Part shown: in pieces, positions 34,370-43,044 of the stretch | How positions within the stretch are numbered: the stretch's first letter is position 1 | Layout: the number at the start of each line of letters is the position of its first letter | Source: Glaciecola sp964446865 | GTDB taxonomy: Bacteria > Pseudomonadota > Gammaproteobacteria > Enterobacterales > Alteromonadaceae | DNA: 64,000 nucleotides | Direction of reading: 5' to 3' | NCBI GenBank assembly: GCA_964446865.1 | Contig: CAYURD010000008.1 | Location: 1-64,000, forward strand | Position numbers and translations under genes: made by a program | The notes under the pieces: model-generated | Databases searched by the model: none | Seen by the model: the letters and a program-made list of their open reading frames with translations, nothing else | Told to the model about the DNA's origin: nothing

Positions 34370-36682
34370 TTACTGAGCATGCCACACAAAACTCTTTTTA
34401 CCGCTTAGCATAAACAAAACGGAGCCCGCTTCTACCTTTACATTAGTGGTATGGTCTTCATGTTTAGCTAAGGTAAAATCGCTCGACGAAAAATTCGCGA
34501 TAATCACAGAGCCATCATCAAAACGTGTTTGCTGTATTAGGCCTTGCTTATCTAACCAAGTAAAACCCACTAAGGCTTTATCCCATAAATGTGTGTGTGC
34601 AGGTAAAAATCCGCTTTGGTAATGTTTAAGCGCTTTAATACGAGGCGTGTTAATTGATGCAAAGTCATCTCGACTTAAGTGCACCATTGCCGGTGTGTTA
34701 TATAACATGGCGGTTAAATCACGCTCAACTTGTACATCACTAAATTTTAGACTGTCGCTATGCCAATGATGACTGTTAATAATTTCATCATGAAATACCG
34801 CTTGATACAAAGGGAGTCTAAATTGCGGCGAAAAGTAAAGCGTTTTGTAGGGTTCTTTTACCTTAGCTGTTTTAAAAAAGAAAGCAGGCTTAGCGTCGGG
34901 GTACCATGCCCCTAAAAAATAAGGTGAATTGCGGTTTGTTTTCATGTCTGGGTCTTCCCAGCCAAACCCAACTGTCTCTAATCCATGCGCAAATGCGAGG
35001 CCTTGTGAAGTCAGGCCGTTACCATCTTCCGAACCTAACACGACATTTTGCTTGGCGGTGTATAGCATTCTGTCATTAAATCCTTCGAGCATTTTTGATT
35101 GACTCGTGCCTTTTGAGTGTTGACTATAGTCTTCTCGTACCATTGACGTAGCATCAACGTCCAAAAAGTAACTATTAAATTGACCATACCTGATGACTTC
35201 ACTAATGCGGTTTTTAACAAACTCTTTGTGACAAAGTGGATTCAAATAGAACCCTTGTCCCCTAAATCCTTTTTGCTTGTTGCCATCTACATTTTCGATC
35301 GCGCAATTTTTACGCATAGAGCTGGGTAAGTGGGCGGTCAACCAATTCGAGTTTGAAGCGGGCACTATTGCCGTATTGTAAGAATCGTATACACCAAACA
35401 AATATCCCGCGTTTTTACTAAGGGCCACCACGTCGGGTTGATAAAATGCAGGCATCCAATTATCTAAGCCTATCCATAGCTTTTCTAAGTGCGCACTTTG
35501 CAATATGCGAATCATCTTACTCGATAGACCTTGCCCCCAACTATGTTGGGGTGCTAAATACGCAGAAGCATGATCTGCAAGCCATTTTTTGCGAATTGAT
35601 GCGGCCTCAAATTGCGCCTTAATATCATGCGGCTCTGATGTGTTGCTACTAGCAGGATGATAAGTGTTTAACGACTCATTAATACTCTCGACTAGCAGAC
35701 GTTTCTGATAGTGATTTAGCCAACCTTTACCTTTTTCTAAAGGCATTAGCTCTTTAATTGCGGCACTCGTTGGCTTAAGGAGACCGTGTTGAAAATACCA
35801 GTCTTTTAATCCCCACCAATCGGTTACATCTTGCGTTGCTAAGAGGTTTCTACCAAATAAATACACATGGCTGGCCCCAATTAGTTTCTCTATATTTGGA
35901 TTGCTACTTAGTTTAGTTGCTAGCGTTACTTGCTGTTGCTGCTGTTTTCGCCACTGTCGATAATACTTAGCCCCCGACAAAACCTCGTCTCCAAGTGATA
36001 TATGCACTTCAAAACTCTCATTTTTATTCAGCACGGTAAAATCACGCGAGGCGTGCATGTCTATACGGGCAGTAGTAGTACTGTCAAGATCCGGGAAAAA
36101 TAAGCTACCGTTGGTCGCGTTTGCCAAAAAGTAGCTAACAAACGAATTACCTTGCGCAAGTGTCCAAAATGGCATTTTTAAACTCTGCGTGGTGCTTGCG
36201 CCGCTGTAGTGCTTAGTTAAATAACGTGACCACATTTTGTTATCGGTGGGTATTCGCATTCCTTCGCTAAACGGGATAATCAAAGTATCTGTCGCGGCTT
36301 CATCTGCATTAAACCAAGTCAAACGAATTGGCTTATTGCGAGTGATATTTTTGCTGCCATTTACGTCAAATTTGATGACTAACGCCTCATCAAAATTCAC
36401 TCTTACCGTAATCATGCTGGGTTGTAACACCCATTTTGCGCTGTGCGGATTTATCCGCTCTACTTTCGATGCGCTTTGGGCTTGGCCATTTATTTGTAAT
36501 CCAGCTTGATTAATCGAAATAAATGAATCGTCTTTGGACCATGTTATTTCTAAAGTAGCCGGGTCTATACTAATGAGTTGTTGATTAGTACTTAAGATGA
36601 CCCGTTCAGGCTGCTGGGCATGTGCATAAAACGTCATTAAGCAGATGCTGAGCAACATGGTCTTGCTTAGGAATTTTTTCAT
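34370..36682 (-). CDS. Exported large protein resembling a glycoside hydrolase of unknown family
   Basis: About 770 residues. ATG 36682 is chosen because GGAA lies about 7 bases upstream and a signal peptide (MKKFLSKT to YAHAQ) starts there; the frame extends to 36727. The first half is beta-rich, the middle looks like a TIM barrel: LWIGLDNWMPAFYQPDVV, AGYLFGVYDSYNTA, YFLDVDATSM and VVLGSEDGNGL have the spacing of (beta/alpha)8 strands with acidic ends, and Asp or Glu residues in the last two are candidates for catalysis. A C-terminal beta-sandwich follows (DGSVIIANFSSSDF). It recalls GH101/GH129-like or DUF5696-like glycosidases but I cannot place it. It is an orphan on the minus strand between an AraC-type and the otn genes. 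Confidence 0.55.
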   Translation of the reverse strand: MKKFLSKTMLLSICLMTFYAHAQQPERVILSTNQQLISIDPATLEITWSKDDSFISINQAGLQINGQAQSASKVERINPHSAKWVLQPSMITVRVNFDEALVIKFDVNGSKNITRNKPIRLTWFNADEAATDTLIIPFSEGMRIPTDNKMWSRYLTKHYSGASTTQSLKMPFWTLAQGNSFVSYFLANATNGSLFFPDLDSTTTARIDMHASRDFTVLNKNESFEVHISLGDEVLSGAKYYRQWRKQQQQQVTLATKLSSNPNIEKLIGASHVYLFGRNLLATQDVTDWWGLKDWYFQHGLLKPTSAAIKELMPLEKGKGWLNHYQKRLLVESINESLNTYHPASSNTSEPHDIKAQFEAASIRKKWLADHASAYLAPQHSWGQGLSSKMIRILQSAHLEKLWIGLDNWMPAFYQPDVVALSKNAGYLFGVYDSYNTAIVPASNSNWLTAHLPSSMRKNCAIENVDGNKQKGFRGQGFYLNPLCHKEFVKNRISEVIRYGQFNSYFLDVDATSMVREDYSQHSKGTSQSKMLEGFNDRMLYTAKQNVVLGSEDGNGLTSQGLAFAHGLETVGFGWEDPDMKTNRNSPYFLGAWYPDAKPAFFFKTAKVKEPYKTLYFSPQFRLPLYQAVFHDEIINSHHWHSDSLKFSDVQVERDLTAMLYNTPAMVHLSRDDFASINTPRIKALKHYQSGFLPAHTHLWDKALVGFTWLDKQGLIQQTRFDDGSVIIANFSSSDFTLAKHEDHTTNVKVEAGSVLFMLSGKKSFVWHAQ

Positions 36683-36837
36683 AGCATGTTCCAGTCGATG
36701 GCTTTTCTTATTAAATAGTAAGGACATTACACCATATTAACGATTAGCAAAGGCGCGAAAGCGGTATGTGCTACAGCCTCAAAAATAACAAACAGTTAGT
36801 GAAGAATACTCGCGAATTCTTTGTGTAGCCTACCTTT

Positions 36838-37119
36838 TTACATCACAAAGGTTTCGACTTGCTTATTAGCCACCATGGATGCCACTTTTTTAGAAAACGA
36901 TAAAAAATGCAAAGTAGTTAAATGATGCTCAAAATCCGCTTTTGTTTGGTAAATTTCGTATAAAAAAACCAAATTTTGATCAGTTTCGCTTACACTTACA
37001 TCAAAATGCGTACAGGCAGGTTCAAGCTCAAGAGAGTCTTTAGCTTGTTTGAGCATAGCAGGCATAAATTGATGCAAATAGCTCTCGTGAATTAAAAATT
37101 TTACAGTAACAATATACAT
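36838..37119 (-). CDS. ABM-domain (putative quinol monooxygenase) protein
   Basis: A 93-residue cytoplasmic protein with the dimeric alpha+beta barrel pattern of the antibiotic-biosynthesis monooxygenase domain (VKFLIHESYLHQFMPAML, ACTHFDVSVSETDQNLVFLYEIYQ, HHLTTLHF). Such proteins act as small quinol monooxygenases or regulators. It is 33 bases after otnC on the same strand, so it is probably the third gene of that operon. Confidence 0.8.
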   Translation of the reverse strand: MYIVTVKFLIHESYLHQFMPAMLKQAKDSLELEPACTHFDVSVSETDQNLVFLYEIYQTKADFEHHLTTLHFLSFSKKVASMVANKQVETFVM

Positions 37120-37152
37120 ATTGATCTACTTATTGGTTTATTTATTTCTACG

Positions 37153-37791
37153 TTAATTAGCGAATTTCTTTAATAGCGTTTGAATTTGTGTTTTATTTAA
37201 TCGGTTTGCTGACGTATTGGCTAGCATCAACGCTATTTTGCAACTTTCTTCCAGCTCTTCGATGCCATAAACACACTTTTCTACGTCAGTTGCCGACACT
37301 ATAGGACCGTGATTTGCCATTATAATGCCGGAGTGCTTGTCAGCAACGTTGGCCACTGCGTCAGCTAAGTCATCATTACCAGGCGCAAAATAAGGCACCA
37401 TCGCAATTGGACCTAAACGCATGGTCAAGTATGGTGTGTAAGTTGGCACACAATTGTAAATATCATTGCAAGGTAAACACGATAGTGCGGTTGCATGCGT
37501 TGAGTGTAAGTGGATAACGCAGGTGTCTTGCGGGCGTTTATTATATATTGCTTGATGTAAACGAAATTCTTTTGACGGCGGGGCACCACTCAACAAAGTG
37601 CCGTCACTTGCGACGATCGAAAGCTCATCAATATCTAAAAAACCGAAACAAGTATTAGTAGGCGTCATCACCCAGCCTTTGTCGATACGCACGCTCATAT
37701 TTGCTGATGCTCCCGAGGTAAGACCTCGGTCAAATATAGACTTAGCATAGGTGATAATTTTTTGTTTAGCGGTTTGTTCTGTTAGCAACAT
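37153..37791 (-). CDS. otnC: 3-oxo-tetronate 4-phosphate decarboxylase (class II aldolase/adducin family)
   Basis: A 212-residue class II aldolase-fold enzyme. Metal ligands are seen in VIHLHSTHATALS and in IMANHGPIV, and the Glu of PPSKEFRLHQAIY is the usual catalytic acid. OtnC decarboxylates 3-oxo-tetronate 4-phosphate to dihydroxyacetone phosphate. Assignment to OtnC rather than another aldolase rests on its overlap by 10 bases with the kinase gene otnK. Confidence 0.85.
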   Translation of the reverse strand: MLLTEQTAKQKIITYAKSIFDRGLTSGASANMSVRIDKGWVMTPTNTCFGFLDIDELSIVASDGTLLSGAPPSKEFRLHQAIYNKRPQDTCVIHLHSTHATALSCLPCNDIYNCVPTYTPYLTMRLGPIAMVPYFAPGNDDLADAVANVADKHSGIIMANHGPIVSATDVEKCVYGIEELEESCKIALMLANTSANRLNKTQIQTLLKKFAN

Positions 37792-39074
37792 AATAAGGTG
37801 TCCACGGCACGAATGAAAAAGTCAGTTTGGCCAAAATTACCTGACTTTAATGCAAGGTTTATAGGGCGTTCATTGAGAGTTTGTAACATAGGCACACCCG
37901 GTGCAATTGTACTGCCGATATAAAAGCTATCGGCATGAAGCGCATTAACAACCGCACCCGATGTTTCGCCACCAGCCACGATGAAATTTCGAAAACCTAA
38001 ATCATCACGCGCTTTTATTGCCACTTCAGCAAACGTTTGTTCTATGAGGTTAGCCACATACGCTGCGCCTAACTTAGTTTGGTTTTGAGCAACTTGCTCT
38101 GGCATCGCAGAAGCAGTTACCAAAGGCGAATTGTGTTTTACCGCATCTAACCAGTCACAAATGGTTTGGGTTGATTGCTCTCTCTTGGCTAGTTTATTAA
38201 CATCTAAAGAGTAAACGGGATGATTTTTTGCATATTCGGTCACTTGCTTTTGAGTCATATCTGAGCAACTTCCACTCATCACAATGGCCGGCGCAGCAAT
38301 TCCTTTAACCGCACTTTGGTCTTGACTAAGTTGCCCACCTTGGGCGGTAAACTCACTGCCAAGGCCGATAGCTAAACCAGAACCACCCGTGATTAACGTA
38401 AAATCAGATACACTAGCCCCAATAGTCTTTAAATGCTGCTCGTGCAAGCTATCCACCACTATATACTGATACTGCTGACGCAAACTACTAAGTGCACTAG
38501 TAGTAGCTTTTACACCTTTGTCGAGGATACTGCATGGCAATAAACCAGCTCTGCCTGCTCCTTGCGACTCTAACATGCTAATAATCGAAGATTCGCGCAT
38601 GGGCGTTAGAGGGTGATTTTTCATTGCACTGTCACTTAACAGTTGATCAAAAACAAATAAGTGGCCTTGATATACAGTACGGCCATTGACCGGTAATGCA
38701 GGACAGACAATGGTTGAAGGCAAATCCAAATGTGAGCTTAATGCATCTATTACGGGGCCTATATTGCCCTTAGTTGTCGAGTCAAAGGTTGAACAGTATT
38801 TAAAGTAGTATTTTTTGCAGCCAATGCCAATGAGTACATCTAAACTTTTACGTGATAACTCAACCGCCTTTTTAGCGGCAATCGTTCTAGACTTTAATGC
38901 AATAACAACTGCATCCACGTTGCCCAATCGTTCAAGTTGGTCAGGCCTAGGGACGCCATTTATTTGAATCGTTCTAAAACCACTTTTAACCAAAAAACTA
39001 GCAAGATCGGATGCGCCGGTGTAATCGTCGGCAATGCATCCTAACCACGGTGACTTTTGGTCATGTCTTGTCAT
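37782..39074 (-). CDS. otnK: 3-oxo-tetronate kinase (four-carbon acid sugar kinase, DUF1537)
   Basis: A 430-residue DUF1537 kinase. The N-terminal substrate domain has GCIADDYTGASDLASFLV, the family's signature Asp motif, and the C-terminal nucleotide-binding domain has FIVAGGETSGAVV. It phosphorylates 3-oxo-tetronate at O4, providing the substrate of OtnC encoded immediately downstream. The kinase diverges from gntR across a palindrome-bearing promoter region. Confidence 0.87.
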   Translation of the reverse strand: MTRHDQKSPWLGCIADDYTGASDLASFLVKSGFRTIQINGVPRPDQLERLGNVDAVVIALKSRTIAAKKAVELSRKSLDVLIGIGCKKYYFKYCSTFDSTTKGNIGPVIDALSSHLDLPSTIVCPALPVNGRTVYQGHLFVFDQLLSDSAMKNHPLTPMRESSIISMLESQGAGRAGLLPCSILDKGVKATTSALSSLRQQYQYIVVDSLHEQHLKTIGASVSDFTLITGGSGLAIGLGSEFTAQGGQLSQDQSAVKGIAAPAIVMSGSCSDMTQKQVTEYAKNHPVYSLDVNKLAKREQSTQTICDWLDAVKHNSPLVTASAMPEQVAQNQTKLGAAYVANLIEQTFAEVAIKARDDLGFRNFIVAGGETSGAVVNALHADSFYIGSTIAPGVPMLQTLNERPINLALKSGNFGQTDFFIRAVDTLLCC

Positions 39075-39096
39075 ATTAAATTTTTCACTAGTAGCA

Positions 39097-39128
39097 ATAA
39101 GTTAACTTATACATTATATTATGCATAA
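39097..39128. promoter_or_regulatory. Palindromes in the otnK/gntR divergent promoter
   Basis: ATAAGTTAACTTAT (39097-39110) is a perfect 14-base palindrome and TTATGCATAA (39119-39128) a perfect 10-base palindrome, both between the starts at 39074 and 39212. Their location suggests operators for the GntR-family product, but FadR/GntR sites vary and binding is inferred. Confidence 0.5.
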
Positions 39129-39211
39129 AATATACTTAATTTTGTGCAAACATCCCCGCGTAAATTTGTCGTGAGAGCTTGTACACAATCAGCATTACTA
39201 ACAGGCAGGCA

Positions 39212-39889
39212 ATGGAAATCACTCGGGTTAAATCGATATCACTAAGTCAACAGGCCTATCGCAAGCTGCGCGAAAAAATTCTGAATAACGAATTAAGACC
39301 GGGAAGGTTTTTTCTTGAAAAAGAGTTAGCGGCACTATTAGGAATTTCACGCACACCACTAAAAGAAGCATTGGTGAAACTTGAAAATGAAGGTTTGATT
39401 GAGGTGCAACCTCGTCATGGCATGCAAGTTTTACCTTTATCTGCAAACGATATGGCCGAGGTTTATCAAATTATCACTAGCCTTGAGTGCGAGGCAGTAT
39501 CAATCATTGCACAAAAAGGCTTATCACAACGTGAGGTTTCGCAGCTTGAAAAGACAGGTGCTGCAATGGAACAAGCTTTAGCCCAAAACGCCTTAGCTGA
39601 TTGGGCCAGAGCTGACGAAGACTTCCATCGTTTACTATTAGATTTTTGCGGCAATGTCAGGCTAAAACAAACAGTATTGAGTTTTTGGGATTTAAGTCAC
39701 CGAGCACGATTTTTTACCTTGAAGCTACGAGACAAACCCGTGAGTTCCACCCACGACCATCAACGCGTGATAGAAGCTATTAAAATGCAAAACCCAGATG
39801 AAGCTGTGCGCATTCATCGTCAACATCGCGTAAAAGGCGGCGCAACTTTGGTAAATATTATTCGAGAATATGGCTTAGATCATTTGTAA
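39212..39889 (+). CDS. GntR-family (FadR-type) transcriptional regulator
   Basis: A 225-residue regulator; the start at ATG 39212 (MEITRVKS) is preferred over a longer frame from 39179. The winged helix is N-terminal (LSQQAYRKLREKILNNELRPG, LAALLGISRTPLKEALVKL), with an all-helical FCD effector domain from about 90 containing the Asp/His metal-ligand pattern (ADEDFHRLL, HDHQRVIEAI). FadR/GntR proteins sense carboxylates such as sugar acids, which fits the otn and TctABC neighbours. It should regulate its own operon and otnKC. Confidence 0.88.
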   Translation: MEITRVKSISLSQQAYRKLREKILNNELRPGRFFLEKELAALLGISRTPLKEALVKLENEGLIEVQPRHGMQVLPLSANDMAEVYQIITSLECEAVSIIAQKGLSQREVSQLEKTGAAMEQALAQNALADWARADEDFHRLLLDFCGNVRLKQTVLSFWDLSHRARFFTLKLRDKPVSSTHDHQRVIEAIKMQNPDEAVRIHRQHRVKGGATLVNIIREYGLDHL

Positions 39890-39971
39890 CGACACTGACA
39901 CACTTAAACAATAAGCCGACCAATGTTACAGAGTGATTGGTCAACCTTAAACAAATAGGAATTGAGTAAAC

Positions 39972-41072
39972 GTGAAAACAGATTTTTTAATCACAGTACT
40001 ACCCGGCGACGGGATTGGCCACGAAGTCACCCCCATTTGCGTCGACCTTTTACAAAAAGTCAGTGAACAAGTTGGCGGATTTACACTCACGTTTAGCTCG
40101 TTTGAAGCGGGCGCAGTACACTACAAAAAAACAGGTGTTTCGCTACCCGATGAGGCCTTGCAACATGCCTTTGTTAGTGACGCTACGCTATTAGCATGCA
40201 TGGGAATGCCTTCTATCCGTTATCCTGATGGTCGTGAAATAGCACCGCAATTAGAGCTACGAGAAAAAATGGATTTATTTGCCGGCGTTAGGCCTGTAAA
40301 AACAATGCCGGGCCTGCCCTTACCTCTCACATCAAAAGAAGCACAAAATCTCGATTTTGTATTAATTAGAGAAAGTACAGAAGGTTTGTTTGCCAGTCGA
40401 GAGAACTTTAAGATTGAGGGGCAAGGCAGCGAAGAAGCGGCCTACGACACCCAAAAAATTAGCCGAAAAGGTTGTGAGCGATTGTTCGATTTTGCCTTTA
40501 AACTAGGGCGCCAACGCAAAAATACTGGATACAAAGGTAAAGTAACATGTGTTGACAAAGCAAACGTGTTAGGTTCTTTTTACTACATGCGTCAAATTTT
40601 TGATGAAGTGGCCGCAAAAAATACCGATATTGACCACAACCATGTTTATGTAGACGCTGCAGCACTGCAACTAGTGAGTCGTCCATGGCAGTTTGATGTC
40701 ATGGTAACCGAAAATATGTTTGGCGATATATTATCTGATTTAGGTGCAGGCTTAATGGGCGGCATGGGCATGGCACCGTCGGCTGATATTGGCCTTAATA
40801 AAGCAGTGTTTCAGCCTTGCCATGGTACTGCACCTGATATCATTGGCCAAGGCAAAGCCAATCCAACGGCTATGTTTTTATCTGCGGCAATGATGCTGCG
40901 ATGGTTAGGAACCGAGCACAACAACCAAGATGTCATAGACGCAGCCAATAAAATTGATGCTGCAGTTGAAAATGCATATGCAAGTAAAACCTTATTACCA
41001 TATGAGCTAGGCGGTAGCTCGGGTACACAAGCAATTACCGATGCAGTTTATAGTCAATTGTCATTAAGTTGA
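39972..41072 (+). CDS. Isopropylmalate/isocitrate dehydrogenase-family NAD(P)-dependent dehydrogenase
   Basis: A 366-residue enzyme starting at GTG. LPGDGIGHEVTP, YPDGREIAPQLELREKMDLFAGVRPV, IRESTEGLFAS, a Lys in VTCVDKANVL, VTENMFGDILSDLGAG and FQPCHGTAPDIIGQGKANP cover the substrate, metal and nucleotide sites. The family oxidises a hydroxyl beta to a carboxylate, often with decarboxylation (isopropylmalate, isocitrate, tartrate). Leu biosynthesis is unlikely because no leuA/C/D genes are present. With GntR, TctCBA and otnKC adjacent, a four-carbon sugar acid is a plausible substrate. I infer it replaces the usual OtnD/LtnD-type dehydrogenase. Confidence 0.8.
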   Translation: MKTDFLITVLPGDGIGHEVTPICVDLLQKVSEQVGGFTLTFSSFEAGAVHYKKTGVSLPDEALQHAFVSDATLLACMGMPSIRYPDGREIAPQLELREKMDLFAGVRPVKTMPGLPLPLTSKEAQNLDFVLIRESTEGLFASRENFKIEGQGSEEAAYDTQKISRKGCERLFDFAFKLGRQRKNTGYKGKVTCVDKANVLGSFYYMRQIFDEVAAKNTDIDHNHVYVDAAALQLVSRPWQFDVMVTENMFGDILSDLGAGLMGGMGMAPSADIGLNKAVFQPCHGTAPDIIGQGKANPTAMFLSAAMMLRWLGTEHNNQDVIDAANKIDAAVENAYASKTLLPYELGGSSGTQAITDAVYSQLSLS

Positions 41073-41122
41073 TCAAGTAAGGGCTATTGGGTATTTAAAA
41101 GGCACAGACATAAAGGAACTAC

Positions 41123-42148
41123 ATGAAAACACAATTTTTCAAAGCAAGTATCTTAGGTATTGTATCGCTGGTGATCACCGGCCTTATTTCGCAAGTAGTG
41201 CAAGCTGCTAGGCCATATCCTGTGCGACCTATTACGACTACCGTGGTTTGGTCTGCCGGTGGCGGTACCGATGCAGTTAACCGTATGATCATGGCCGAAA
41301 TGGCAAAAATACTAGATACGCGTATTAACGTGGTCAATAAACCTGGCGGTATAGCCGGGTCGATAGGCATGAGTGCAGTTTTGAGAAAGCGTGCCGACGG
41401 GTATAATCTAGTGGGCTTATCAAGCTCTAATGTGGTAGCTGCGGTTAATGGTGGGTGGGACAAACGCTTTGATGTGTGGTCACCTTTTATTGTTGGTAGT
41501 TCACCGGATGTGATTTCGGTTAGAGCAGACTCGAATATTAAAAGCTTAGATGATTTGCTCGCACAATTTACACAAAACAAAACGCCTTACAAAGCAGGAG
41601 CTGGCGGCACTGGCGGCATTCATCATTTGTATTTATTAGAACTGGCGCGTGTAAGCGGCATAGACTTTCGTTTTGTGCCCTATCCGGGCTCTGCGCCATC
41701 TCAAACCGCAGCCATTACTGGTGAAGTTGATGTCGTTATTACCTCAATGGCCGAACAGGCGCAGTTAATTCGAGGTGGTAAATTACGACCCTTGGCTATG
41801 CTACATCCCAAAAGCTTTACCTTAGCATCTTATGGCTCTATCCCTAGCGCTTTTGATAAATTTCCGGCCTTATCTACCCATTTACCATTGTCTCAAGCAA
41901 TAGGGTTTGCCATTAATAACAATGCGCCTGATGCGGTTAAAGAAAAGCTTGGCCTTGCGTTTGAAGAAGCCATGCGTTCTGATGTTGTTATAAAATGGGC
42001 TAAACAAAACCACTACCAATTATCGGGTAAACACTCCCAAGCCGCCCGCGACGAATTTGCGCAATTAGAATCCTTTTTTGCTTGGACATTGCAAGACTTA
42101 GGAGCAAATAAACACTCTCCTGAAAAGTTTGACATTCCAAAACCTTGA
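41123..42148 (+). CDS. tctC: Tripartite tricarboxylate transporter periplasmic binding protein (Bug/TctC family)
   Basis: A 341-residue exported protein with a signal peptide (about 1-29, ending VVQAA). The Bug-fold signature follows: RPITTTVVWSAGGGTDAVNRM, INVVNKPGGIAGSIGM, and the hinge region with YPGSAPSQTAAITGEVDV. It binds a carboxylate in the periplasm and delivers it to TctAB encoded next. Only 50 bases separate it from the dehydrogenase gene, so the ligand is likely that enzyme's substrate. Confidence 0.9.
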   Translation: MKTQFFKASILGIVSLVITGLISQVVQAARPYPVRPITTTVVWSAGGGTDAVNRMIMAEMAKILDTRINVVNKPGGIAGSIGMSAVLRKRADGYNLVGLSSSNVVAAVNGGWDKRFDVWSPFIVGSSPDVISVRADSNIKSLDDLLAQFTQNKTPYKAGAGGTGGIHHLYLLELARVSGIDFRFVPYPGSAPSQTAAITGEVDVVITSMAEQAQLIRGGKLRPLAMLHPKSFTLASYGSIPSAFDKFPALSTHLPLSQAIGFAINNNAPDAVKEKLGLAFEEAMRSDVVIKWAKQNHYQLSGKHSQAARDEFAQLESFFAWTLQDLGANKHSPEKFDIPKP

Positions 42149-42187
42149 TCGGTGTTAATACAAGACAATAGGACTTAAAAAAAGAGT

Positions 42188-42991
42188 ATGACAAGCGAAG
42201 ATAAACAAACATCACGCGCTCTAAGTATGATTCAAGATGCTCGCAGTGACTTTAAAGTGGCAATCGTACTGTTAATAATCGCATTGTTTCTTTTTTTTCA
42301 TACATTGACGTTTCCAATGTCAGGAAGCTATGCAGGTGTTGAAAATCAATGGTTTGTGTCACCTGCACTATTTCCGTTGATTATCATTAGTTTACTAATA
42401 TTGTTAAGTAGCATTTTACTATTTAAGGCCACCAGGCAAAAAGGTTTTGAACAATTTACACAATTAAAGAGCTGGCTAGGTGATTGGCAAGACCCACAAG
42501 TTGTGAATCGCTGGTACATTATTTGGTCGCTAGTTGTGTTTGTTTATGTGTATGTGCCGTCGATTGATTTTTATTTGGCCGCCGTGCTTTTTTTAGTCGC
42601 CTTAACCAGCCGTTTTTATTATGAATTTAACCAAAGTTTGCTTCGGATTTCGCTAATTCATTTGCTTTTAAGTCTTTGCCTTATTGGTATAAAGCTATTT
42701 ATTAATGCAACTGAAGACACAACATGGCTGAGCGTAAATCAAGACACGCTTGTGATTTATTACAGCGACTTGATTGCTAGTGCCACAATAGCCATATTAC
42801 TAGGCATGATTTGGTTTACACCTGTCAATAAAAATAACAAACGAGCAATAACGCAAACAGCGGTGGTATTGGTAATGCCGCTATTCTTAAGTCTCATTTT
42901 TACGTTTTTACTATTTGTACCCATGCCAGTTGAATATGGCAGTGTTAGTAATTTCTTTTCTTATTTAATTTATGAAGTCTTGGCAATTTAG
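42188..42991 (+). CDS. tctB: TctB-family small membrane subunit with C-terminal extension
   Basis: A 267-residue membrane protein in the usual place between tctC and tctA. The typical TctB has four segments and 150-170 residues; here residues about 20-165 fit that (IVLLIIALFLFFHTLTF, SPALFPLIIISLLILLS, RWYIIWSLVVFVYVYV, LYLAAVLFL-type helices). About 100 further residues carry two or three more hydrophobic segments (ASATIAILLGMIWF, TAVVLVMPLFLSLIFTF). No frameshift or fusion junction is evident. It supports the TctA channel in sodium- or proton-driven uptake. Confidence 0.78.
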   Translation: MTSEDKQTSRALSMIQDARSDFKVAIVLLIIALFLFFHTLTFPMSGSYAGVENQWFVSPALFPLIIISLLILLSSILLFKATRQKGFEQFTQLKSWLGDWQDPQVVNRWYIIWSLVVFVYVYVPSIDFYLAAVLFLVALTSRFYYEFNQSLLRISLIHLLLSLCLIGIKLFINATEDTTWLSVNQDTLVIYYSDLIASATIAILLGMIWFTPVNKNNKRAITQTAVVLVMPLFLSLIFTFLLFVPMPVEYGSVSNFFSYLIYEVLAI

Positions 42992-43044
42992 CATGAGAGT
43001 ATTGCAATGAATCGCAAAAAATTGGTACCTCTTCAGGGGACAGC

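Noticed and set aside
41119..41580. Long minus-strand open frame within tctC
   Set aside because: It lies wholly antisense to a well-supported Bug-family gene and its product has no plausible fold or signal.
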